DNA from: Saccopteryx bilineata
Lineage: Eukaryota; Chordata; Mammalia; Chiroptera; Emballonuridae
Assembly: GCF_036850765.1 (NCBI RefSeq)
Contig: NC_089493.1
Coordinates: 298,832,349 to 298,896,348, forward strand
Reading direction: 5' to 3'
DNA length: 64,000 bases
This document shows, piece after piece, positions 42,351 to 53,019 of the stretch (its first letter is position 1; the number at the start of each line of letters is the position of its first letter). The notes under the pieces were generated by a model. The model was not told where the DNA came from. It saw only the letters and a list, made by a program, of their open reading frames with translations, and ran no database searches. The position numbers and the translations under genes are program-made.

Positions 42351-43023
42351 TATTAGTCAATATAATATATACATTTGTTTTCTTATATGATAGTTTGCAT
42401 TGGGTATGGTAGACAGGCTCTAAGCAAGCAGGGTAATTATAGCCTGAGGCTTAGTTTTAAGACTAAGCTTTTTCCTACACCCTTGACTGTTGCATGATGG
42501 GGGGTGATACACTCTTTGCGAATCCCATTATGCTTCAGATAAATGACTTTGATTCAGAGACTTCCTTGTTTGTATATTGGATTAAAGGTTTTGATTCCTG
42601 CACTATAAAGTGGGAAAGACCAGGACCTTGCTCTCTCTCAGCTCCTGAGATTAGCATTAGAGAGGAGAGCAGAGAAAGGCCACGTGGAGAAAAGAAGAAG
42701 CAGCCAAGATGGCAGAGTGCTGAAGGAGAAGACAGTTTGTGCAGAGAAAAGGAAGGAGATGGGGAACAGAATGAATAAGGCTGCTGAGGGTAGAAACCTT
42801 TGATTCTAGGAAACTCAAATAAGTCAGTGCCTTTGGGAGCCCTGAATAGAAAGGGAAGTGTTTTCCCACTGTGTGTATTTCTTGCCTGCCGGGTGCAAGC
42901 TAGAATTAAAGGCAATGGCCTACCAATTCTTGGTTCCATTGTTTCATTACCGTCTCTCCGAATCTAATGCAAACCTGCACAGACCAGGCAGCTCTATTGG
43001 TGGCCATAGCTATTGGCTTTACA
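42351..43023 (+). mobile_element. LTR related to family A
   Basis: It aligns with family A from TTTGTATATTGGATTAAAGG through CAAGATGGCAGAGTGCTG to the end CTATTGGCTTTACA at 43,023. The start (about 42,351) lacks a clear TG and the boundary is uncertain. Confidence 0.7.
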
Positions 43024-43660
43024 ACATCTTATGGCTAGAGCAGTGTGTGGGCCCCACACTGGAAACCAGGACATGGAGATACACACAGAGGTACCCCACA
43101 CAGATGACACACAGCTCAACACAGATTCAATCACAGATGCCACAGACTGAACCCACATCTGGAACTGAGACCCCACAGCCAAACTACAAACATGGAGCCA
43201 GAAAACAGACCCGAGTTTCCACACAACAGATGCAAGATCTCAACCAGATCCTTACAATGTAAACACAGCTGGGACTCAATACCAGAAACTCATGACTCTC
43301 TTAGTCCAAGCCGCTAGCTTCTCAGATGTGTCTTCTTGCCACTGTAAATGAGAAAGCACTACATAATTCCACCAAACTCTACAAAAATTAACAAAACATC
43401 TGACAGTGAACAAAAAGAACAGTAACCCCAGCTGGCAGATGTCCACATCTCAGCTGCAGCACTTCCCTGAAGTTAGTTTCTCATCCTTTATCTTCACATG
43501 CCCAGCTCACTGACAGGATGAGGAATAAAAAAAACAACACATTTTCCTTGTACCTTGTAAGTCCCAACAGCTGTGCTAATAATCAAATCAACTTAATCAA
43601 ATGAACAAGAGATACTCAACATATAATACATACTCAAGGTGAACTCATATTCATACAAGA
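43024..43660. other. Non-coding, nothing recognised
   Basis: CA-rich then AT-rich sequence. The open frame running in from the LTR (42,858-43,262) has no domain. Confidence 0.45.
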
Positions 43661-43669
43661 CAGTAAAGT

Positions 43670-44565
43670 AACAGGGGGTCCTCTCACAAGAAGGCTCTGC
43701 TTAGTAAAACTAAGGGGTTGTGCCCATAAGCTCTGGGTCCAGGCATTGTGGAAGGGATCTCACCTGAAACAGGAGTCCTGTTACATGGGTTCTGTTCCCT
43801 GTGAGCATAGGAAACAGGCCCACCTGAGAGAATGGGTATCCTGTCACATCAGGTCTGGAACCTGTGAGTGTGAGGAGAGGTCCCTCCCTGAGAGAGTAAG
43901 GAGGGCATCACGTCATTTTTGATCCACGTGAGTGCAAGAAAAGGTCTCTCCCTGAGAGCATAGGGCATCCAGTCACACATGCTCTGTGTCATTTGACGGT
44001 GTGGAAGGGTCACAACTGAGAGAGTAGAGGGTCTGTGTTTGACCACATTGCCTCTGGACCCTGTGATGTAAGAAGGGGGTCCTAACAAAGGAGTCATGGT
44101 TCAGCATGGCTGGGTTTTCTGACTGTGGTGAGGGGCCCCACCTAGGAGGGGGTCATGTGAGCTTTGGATTTTGTCTCGTAGAGAAGAGTTCCACCTTACA
44201 GAGTGGTTAACTTTCTCCCATGCGCTTTAGTTTTACCATTATGGAGACACAGACATCCAGAGCTGGGGGTGATGGGAGGCGCCTTGGACATTCACTGTGT
44301 CCCTGCAACAGGACAACGGCAGATGCTTGGTTAACGGGTGCTGTTCCCATGGTGCACACTAGATGGCAGCAGAGAAGATTGTTTCCTTTGTACTGGAGTG
44401 TGTACGTGGATCCACTCAGCGTGAAGAGTCCGAACACATCGGCTCTGCCTCCTCTTAGTGTGTCCAGGGGTCTTCCCTGAGGGGGTACGGAGCCCTTAGA
44501 CATGATATCTGACCCTGTCATATGGTGTAGGGGTCCCACCCGGGACTAGGGTATCCTGTCACGAG
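43670..44565 (+). repeat. Degenerate tandem repeat, unit about 55-75 bp
   Basis: Successive units share the order: GGGTCCCACCTGAGAGAGTA-like, then ATCCTGTCACATGGG-like, then CTCTGGACCCTGTGAGTGTG-like blocks. Unit starts lie near 43,675, 43,752, 43,815, 43,880, 43,942, 44,008, 44,074, 44,134 and 44,190. After a unique-looking gap (44,225-44,455) two more follow at about 44,467 and 44,533. No coding frame is preserved across units. Confidence 0.6.
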
Positions 44566-45555
44566 TCCTCCAACTGCTGCGACCAGTAAATGCTTACGTA
44601 AATGAAACAACAAATCTCTCTCTCTCATCAATAAACATTTTTTAAGCTGAAGTCCTGGCTACTGGAATTGGCTGCAACTGATGCTGGTGGACCCTGCTGT
44701 CTCTTCCATTCTGCGGGGGAAACGGGAGTTCAGACACATCACCGGGTAGCCCACGGTAGTGGTTTCCATTCCATTTTCCTTCCTCCAGCTCACACACACA
44801 CACTCTCTCTCTCTCTTTCTTTCTTTCTCTCTCTCTCTCCATGACCTTGTCGCACCCAGGCTCTCTGTTCTGAAAGCCTCAGTCCTCTCCGATTGCACCT
44901 TACTCAACCATAGGCACGCACCACCCCTCCCTTACCCACCTCTTCATTGCACCCCTCACAGCAGGCCTGTCCTCCTTCCAAACACAGGCCACAGCCCCTC
45001 CCTTCTCACCCCGGGTTTCTTTAGCCCTGAAGTGATGTGGTCGCGCCTGCTTCCACCTCCGCCTACACTACAGCCCTCACCTTGCCCAGCCTAGGCCCTT
45101 CTCTCACCTCCCACCAGAGCTGCGCTCCTTCCACCACTGTCTCACCCCTCCCCTCCCCCACCTGGCAGCGTCCTAGTCACTTGTTTCTCTGGAGGTTATT
45201 TGTCTGGACATCACCACCCTCTCCCATCAACGTTCCTCCCTTAGAACCTTGGCAGCCTGTGTCCTATCCGGCCTGACACCTCGAACAACTTCTGCCACCA
45301 CATCTGCCCATGCAGATTCATCCGCACTGGGCATTTGGGTCCTGACACTGCTGGGAGGGAAAAGCGGAAGAGAGACGGGCAAAGGCTGGGGGAGGCTGTG
45401 ATCTGAGAAGTGCTTCTGGAACCTGGCCGGCTGGGGGAGGCTTCAGGACCAGTGAGCCCTGACCTGAGCTGAGCAGCTGGGGCAGGGCTGCCCGGCAGTG
45501 GCCTGGCCAGACTCATGCTGGCTGAACTGAACCCCTCACCCCAGACCCAAATACC
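44566..45555. other. Non-coding, with (TC)n run
   Basis: A pyrimidine run, CTCTCTTTCTTTCTTTCTCT-like, lies at about 44,798-44,840. C-rich sequence follows to 45,550. Open frames here follow the CT/GA bias and show no domains. Confidence 0.45.
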
Positions 45556-45559
45556 TCTC

Positions 45560-46150
45560 ACAGGCTGGTGAGAAGCCACATCCAGGTCTCTTCTTCCCTT
45601 TGACCTCAGGGCGCCCTCTGCCCAGCACAGACCTGCTGGAGCCAGGAAGAAAGAAGTGGCTCCAGGTCTCTCCTCATCTGTTTCTGGAGGCTCCACCTGC
45701 CCATGAAATGCTGGGCTGGAGTCTGGAGAAACAATTCTCCTCCAGGCCTCTCCTGGCCCCTTCCTACAGAAACCTCTCCTGCCCATCATTCTGGCTAAAG
45801 CAGGGGTGGAAATTCAGCCCCAGATGACCCCTTTCACAACACAAGCTACTGCAGCTGAGATGCAGAATTCTGCTCATGCTCTTTCCTGGCCAGTGAACTG
45901 AAGACTCACTGTGCTCTTCACACCCTGGCCTGAGCAAGGAGGGAGAATTCACCGGCCAGTCTCTCCTTCCAGTTTTCCCATGACCCCCTCCAAGAGATGC
46001 ATGCAGAGGAGATAAATATTCATCTATGGTCTCTCCTCATCCCTTAGCAGAAACATCTGCTCTGCCCTCACACACTGACCTCAAGCCTCCATGAAAAACT
46101 TGCCACAAGGTCAGCCGCCTTCTTCTCCAGACATCCCCTCTTCTTCTCCA
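45560..46150 (+). repeat. Degenerate ~100-bp tandem repeat
   Basis: The phrase CTCCAGGTCTCTCCTCATC or a variant recurs near 45,575, 45,660, 45,745, 45,960 and 46,035, usually followed by a CAGAAAC.TCT.CTGCCC-like block. Units are highly diverged. It ends at the left edge of duplication copy B. Confidence 0.4.
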
Positions 46151-49100
46151 TGGTTACTGGGAATTGGGATAGAAAATCTTCCTCCAGGTGTCACCTCATT
46201 CCTCACCCCAGGACAGCAGATGTCAGACATGTGGATCCAGGGAACAAACCTTTCAGGGTCTTTCTCCTATCACTTATAAAAGTTCTCCTTTCTGGAGCTT
46301 GGAACACACATCTAGGCTCTGGGCTTTGTTCTGCTGCCTGGAAGCCTGTGAGGTTAGACCTCAACATGCTCAATAAACTGGGACCACAATGTGCTTCTGA
46401 ATCTGCTTTCATCTAGAGGAAGGGCTCACAAAAAGTGGCCCCATGGGAATAGTTCATCTAATTTGAAACATGAGGCATATACCTCAGGAATAGTCTGGGT
46501 ACCCTTTTTGGGTCTTCACAAGCTGCCTGTAGCTGTTCCCCACTCTCTCTCGCCTCATCCCCTTTACTTACCTAGAATCTCCTGGACCACAATGCTCACT
46601 TCACATTTGGATTCTGACATGTGAACAGAAATAGAGCCCATATCTACTGAGAGAGACCCCATCCAAAGTGTACTAAACTACTGGGAGAACAGCTATTCTG
46701 CTACAGACTGGATTTCCTCATCTTCCCCTCTTGTTCCACCCCATGCACTCACCAGGTCCACATGGGGGGGGACTGGAGGACAATAACTACCTGCTCGTAG
46801 AGGCTACATGAGAAAACCGAGCTTCCTCACAGCCCTACACCTTTTCCTTGTTCCCAGTCTCACCTGGCTATTGAGGAAGTTGATGGGGAGGTTCAACATT
46901 CAAGCAAACAGAGATGGTCATTCTAGAACTGACTCATTCAACGTGTCCTGACTATAAACCTCAGAATGTGAACATTTCCCCCATAACATTACACACTGAG
47001 ACAGGAAGAACAACACAGAAAACACTGTGACACTACATATTCATCAATGGATAACATTCTAGACTACTCCTCAATACTCAGAGGTTAACTCACTGCACTA
47101 ATGGGGTGTGGTTTCTACATTCCCAGGACAATCATTCAGGTTCCAGGATGATCTTTCAACATGTGTTTCTCACCCAGGTCGAATGGTGGCCCCAGGGACA
47201 ACCGCAATGTATGCAGACACTTTGGATTGTCATGAGCCTTTTTAAAATTTTAATTATTAATGTTAGAGAGAGGAAGAGAGGGAGACAGTCAGATAGATAG
47301 TCAGAAACATCAATCTGTTTCTGTATGTGCCCTGACCCAGGATCAAACCTATGACATTAGTGTATGTGTGTGATGCTCTAACCTACTGAACTCTCTGGTG
47401 AGAGCAAGCTGTTATCTTTTCTTGGGGAAAAAAGTACCAGAGAAAACCTGAGGTAATTAAAAAATAAAAAATAATCTGTCTGCTGTGATGACAACACCAG
47501 AAGTCTTTTCTTTGCTCTTGACAGTCAGGGGCATAAACACTATTTCTAATAGTTTAGCACAAAGTGACCCCTTTTCTAACATGCACTTTTTCTTGTGCCG
47601 TGGCAGCAGTCCAGACTGAGAAACCACCTAAGCTCTGGGCATCCAGAATTTATCTGAGCCTGGGTCACCACTCATAACCTAGGTTCCTTTGGTCACAGAA
47701 CACCTCCCAGGGTCTTTGTTTCATCACTTGTAAATTTTCTCAGTTTTATAGCTGAGAACACGCATTGCTGAAAAATCAATACTTAGGTCTCACCTCTGCC
47801 TTATGAGAAGCTGAGATATTGGACTTTACCATGATCAATCAAAACTGGGACCAAAGGCATTTCACCCCCAAATCCAGTGCTTATCACAACTTATAATTAT
47901 TTTATTTATGTATATTTTTTATTCCTTCTGTCTACCCCATGACAGCGTAGTATTTGTAAAGACAGAAAGTGAGTTTGCCTCATTCACTATAGGCAACCAG
48001 TGTCGAGCACAGTGCCCGGCACATAATAGAAGTAAAATAAGTGTTTATTATTAGATGAGTGAATAAATAGTCATTTGTATACATACAGATATATACACAA
48101 ATGACAGACACACATAAACACAGAGAGATATGCTCATGTGCAATGAACATCTATGCACACAAATGTATACACACCCAATATACCTGGGTACATATAGATA
48201 GAGAAATATAGGTACACAGAGAATATGGGAAGAAAATGTCATAATATTAACAGTAAATATCTCTGTATGGAAAATTTGTTTTGTTTCCCTCATAATTTTT
48301 CTAGCATTTCTGCAATAAGAATATATATTTTATAATAAAAAATTTAAAATTTAATATACTTGTCAAATCAAAGTACATCATATTTTATAACAAATTAAGG
48401 AAATTTAAATAAAATAGTTAAAAAGACAGAAGTAAAAATATTAGAATGGGACGTCATTGAGTGCAGGGACATGAGTTCCTAGCACAGTGCCTGGTATATG
48501 ATGGGCACTTTCAAAGGCTTTATGAAAGCATTGCTGGAAGGAAAGAAGGAAAACAAGATGAAAAGAAGGGTGATACAAAAATTCATGTAAAAAAAAGAAA
48601 ACAGGAAGAAAAAAGAGAAAAACAAATCATAGCTAGAGAGAAAAAATGGGGAGGACTAAGAGAGATTTATCACAATTATACACATTCACAAAATTGTGAA
48701 ATCCCAAGTTGACGATAAAAGTTCTCTGCATTTTCCTGACCTGTGGTGGTGCAGTGGATAAAGCCTTGACCTGGAATGCTGAGGTTGCCAGTTTAAAACC
48801 CTGGACTTGCCTGGTCAAGGCACATATGGGAGTTGATGCTTCCTACTTCTCTCCACCTTCTCTCTCTCTCCCTCTCTCTTCTCTGAAATGAATAATAATT
48901 AAAAAAAGTTCTCCGCATTTACCAAGCATTCAGAAAATATTATTAGAGCATCAAAAAATAAATGGAACTTACTGGCTCTACAATGTTGAATTTCTTAGAC
49001 TCCTGAACTTCTGGATTTCATAAATGTAATCAAGGGAAAACTAAAAAAAATTGTGCCCCTCTCTTTGTCCACCTGCAGGTCCACCTGTAGAATGGTAGCA

Positions 49101-50448
49101 AACATCACAAATTGGCACTGTCATTCACATGTCAGTGCCTATGGAATGAACAGCTCCCTCAGCTGGAGCTAGAGGGAGTTCAGGCACCAAGGAGTGACCT
49201 GGTCCCTTTATTTTACAAATAGGGAACACAAAGCCAAGAGATAAGCGACTAATGCAAGACTTCTGGTTTCTGGTCCTACAAGTAAGCTTGGCAGTTATAC
49301 CCATTCTCACAGGAGAAAAACGCTAAACAAGGTGAAAATAATCTATTCCTCCTGGATCCAACAACTAGTTGAAGTCAGAGGGAAAACCAATGTCTCAAAA
49401 ATTGTATAGAAATTTGAATATGGGGAATAAGAATGTATCAGAGCAGAAGGCTGTAGCTGCAGCCAATATCAGACTATTTCAGAACTGTCCTGTGGGTCCA
49501 ACATAATAGCACATGTGGATGCTGGTCTTGCACCCTCCCAAAAACCCATCCAATGTACCCCTTTTGTTAGAACAACTCCTCCTGAAAGACAACTGAGAAA
49601 CAAATAAACAGCTTCTGCACAACAAGCTAGAGAGAGAGAGAGAGAGAGAGAGAAGAGAGAGAGAGAAAGTGGGAAAGAGAGAAAGAAAGTGAGAGAGAGA
49701 GAGCGCATAGAAAAGGCTGAAGAAACATGAGAGATCTGCAGGAGGTGAAGGAACAGCTCAGGACTGAAGAAACCAGTGAGCGCCACTGTTTACACTTCCT
49801 GGGCATGTGGATAGAAGACTGTAGCTCCATCCAGGCTTTATGGCCAACCACAGGGCACTGCAGCACATCCCCAGCCACCCTTCTGGATTTAAACACAACA
49901 GAATAATGAGGGCAGCATTGCTGTTGTAGAAGAGAGCTCCTCTTCCCGGATATCGACCCAGCAGGTAGGTATGGCTGGCAGACACTTCACCCACTGAGCT
50001 GCATGTGCATGCGGGGCCCCCCCACCTAGAGAGAGTGAAGAGCTAGCAAAACACTCTGGTACCAGCTGCAGGATGATTCGACCCAGAGAAAGTGAAGAGA
50101 TTGGGGTGCACTACTGCTTGCACTGGTTGGGCTGCTCTACTTAAAGAAAGCATAAAGCTAGCAAAACCCTGCAGCCCAGTGAGGAGTGAGGGGGGCAATG
50201 CTGTGCATGTGCACAGGGCTGCCAAGCCCTGAGAAGGTGAAGAATGAACAAATTAAGGTTGTGTGTGCACCCAGGATACCCCACCAGGACAAAGGGTGGA
50301 TCTAATGGGGGGTGAGACACAAGAAAGCAATCAGGTAACCCAGCGCAGACCCTGCTCTGACAACAGATAATTAAAACAGGACACGCAAAGCACACAAAAT
50401 GCAGCCCCTTTTACACCAGGAGCCCTGCCCAGATTAAAAGGGAAGGAG

Positions 50449-50805
50449 CCTGACCAGGAGGTGTTGCAGTGGATAGAGCATCAAACTGGGATGTGAAAGG
50501 ACCCAGGTTTGAGACCTCAAGGTCACCAGCTTGAGCACGGGCTCATCTGGTTTGAGCAAAAGCTCACCAGCTTGGACCCAAGGTCGCTGGCTCAAGCAAG
50601 GGATTACTCGGTCTCCTGAAGGCCCACGATCAAAGCACATATAAGAAAGCAATCAATGAACAACTAAGGTGTTGCGACATGCAATGAAAAAGTAATAATT
50701 GATGCTTCTCATCTCTCTCCATTCCTTTCTGTCTGTCCCTGTCTATCCCTCTCTCTGACTCACTCACTGTCTCTGTAAAAAATAAATTAATAAATAAATA
50801 AAAAT
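50449..50805 (+). mobile_element. Long-family SINE unique to copy B
   Basis: Starts CCTGACCAGGAGGTGTTGCA; perfect 15-bp target duplication TTAAAAGGGAAGGAG (50,434-50,448 and 50,806-50,820). The empty site in copy A is at about 17,823-17,840. Confidence 0.93.
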
Positions 50806-51504
50806 TTAAAAGGGAAGGAGACTCACTGTAAAGCCAGGGGGCATGGCCAGGGCCACTATCACAGCAGCCCAGCTTGTGCAGGTTCGCATTGGCTTCGGAC
50901 AGTCGGTAAAGAAACAATGAAGCCACAAACTGGTGGGCCATAGTCTTTAATCCTAGCTTGCACCCGGCGGGCAAGTAAAAACACACACTGGGCTCCAAAA
51001 CCCAATCACATTCAGTGCTCACAAAGCCACTGACTTATCCAAGTTTCCTAGAATCAAAGGTTTCTAGCTTACCAGCCTTATTCTCCTCAGTTCCCCATCT
51101 CCTTCCTTATCCCAGATACAAACTCTGTACAAACCGGCATCTCACTCAGCACTCCGAAATCTTGGCTGCTTCTCCTGGCCACATGGCCTCTTTCTGCTCT
51201 CTGCTCTGCTCTCTCAGCTCTCTCATGCTAATCATCCCAGGAACCAAGAGAACAAACTCTCGTTCTGCCTCCATTTTATATTGTAGCTTCACAACCTCTA
51301 ATCCAATATACAAAATAGGGAAGTCTCTAATACAAAGTCACTTCTCTGAGGCATGATTGGATTGTAACCCCACATCAAAAAGGGTGGGAAAGGCTTAATC
51401 CCAAAACCAAGCCCCAGGTTACAATAATTCTCAACACAAATTAATATCACCTGGGCCATGGCCTCACGTAGGCAGCGCTATTTTTAACAAAGTGAGCATA
51501 ATAT

Positions 51505-51945
51505 TGTTGACCGAGGGCACACCACAAAGACTCTAGACCCAAGTGTGTGGATAAAACAGAAGAAAAAGTTTATTACACTCGCGAGCGGGCCCAAGGCAAG
51601 GAGATGGCCAAGAGCCCCGAACAATCTTCAGCAAGCAAGTTTTATACATTATCTCAGGTCAGGAATTCAGGAGTCATGAGATAGGGAATTTGCAAGGGTT
51701 CTCAGGGTGATTGCCCCAGGTACTTGTGGAAGAGCATTTACCTATGATTACATCGGGGCGAGGCGGGCCAGTTCTTGTTCTCCAAGCCAAAATTAGCCAA
51801 GCAAAGGACAGAAGGAATTTTCTATTTTTACTGTTATACTAGCTCTAAGCAAATTTTTCAGTGGTTTATGGTAGGGAGCGGTCAATTCCTGCTTTCTTTA
51901 ATTTTAGTCAAAAGGTCAAGCAGAATTTTTCCACTCACGGTTACA
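51505..51945 (-). mobile_element. 3' LTR of provirus
   Basis: On the minus strand it starts TGTAACCGTGAGTG at 51,945 and ends CTCGGTCAACA at 51,505. TATAAAAC lies at about 51,639-51,646 and AATAAA at 51,569-51,574. A polypurine tract (AGAAAGAGGAGGAAA) directly precedes it at 51,946-51,960. By hand I count about 14 differences from the 5' LTR. Confidence 0.93.
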
Positions 51946-51977
51946 TTTCCTCCTCTTTCTCTTGCATATCTCTAATC

Positions 51978-53015
51978 CTAGAGATCTGAGTCCTGGTTTA
52001 ATCTTTCATAATGCTGTCTTACAATCATGAGTTTTACGGTCCCTATTTGCCCCTGCAGGAAGGTGGTTAGTCTATTTAAGACACACAGTCCAATAGTGAC
52101 AACTAGCGGTAGTACTATAAGGGGTCCTGCCAAGGTGGAGATGAGGGTAGTCAACCAGGGTGATTTGGTATACCACCCTTCAAACCATCCCTGCTGGTCC
52201 TGTAATCTCTTTTCTTTAGCCTTCAGCCTTTCTTTTAATTTGCTCATGGAGTCTCTTACTACTCCAGTGTGGTCGGCATAGAAACAGCATTCTTCTTTTA
52301 AAACAGCACATAAACCACCCTCTCTTAAAAATAACAAGTCTAAGCCTCATCGGTTTTGCAACACGACCTCAGAGAGGGAAGTCAGTGACTTTTCTAAAGC
52401 TTCTATTGACTGCTCTACGGCCCTTAAATCCTGGGTAATAGCAGACTCTAGCAAGGCCATTTGTCTGGGTCCTTCAACTAGGGCAGCAGCTCCTGTTCCC
52501 ACTCCTGCCAATACCCCAGCTCCCAGCAGTACTGCTAGGGTGAGTGTGACAGGCTCTCTTCTATACCTGGTCCGCCCTTCAATCGCTTCTTCAAAGTCCT
52601 TATTTCCATGATATATAAGGCGGGGGAAAACCCTAACCATTACACAAAAATCTTGAGAGTTGTTAAAGGCCTGAGTGAACACACAGGGAGTCAGGCCCGT
52701 TCTGCATGCCCACCGAGTTCCTTTCTCAGGGATCAAATAGGAACTGTTAGGGGAAATTGAAATAGTCTGCAGGCATCGGGCCTTGTCTGAGGCAGACGGG
52801 GTCCCCAGGCATATCCCCTGTCCAGTCACTTCCCATACTATGTCACTGGTCCCCGATATCACCTGCCATGTCTGACGGGTCGATTGATGGGGATTTGTTA
52901 CGGCGGCGGCAGACACGCAGCTTGAGGGGATTATCTGTTTTCTCCATGGTCCACTGGTCATCAGGAGCAGGAGCAGGCTTGAGGTGTGAAGTATGGATTC
53001 AAGCAGCGATGCCAT
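51978..53015 (-). pseudogene. Provirus env: shortened surface subunit, transmembrane subunit with one stop
   Basis: It starts at an ATG overlapping the end of pol, with a hydrophobic leader (SSLLLLLMTSGPW). Only about 150 residues of surface subunit follow before a furin-like site (RTRYRR); gammaretroviral surface subunits usually exceed 400 residues, so the receptor-binding region is missing. The transmembrane subunit has a fusion-peptide-like stretch (LAVLLGAGVLAGVGTGAAAL), a heptad region, a TGA at 52,347-52,349 in the conserved immunosuppressive-like segment, C-x6-CC at 52,284-52,310, and a membrane anchor ([20 protein letters not shown]). The frame is otherwise open to 51,978. Confidence 0.9.
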
Positions 53016-53019
53016 CGAC

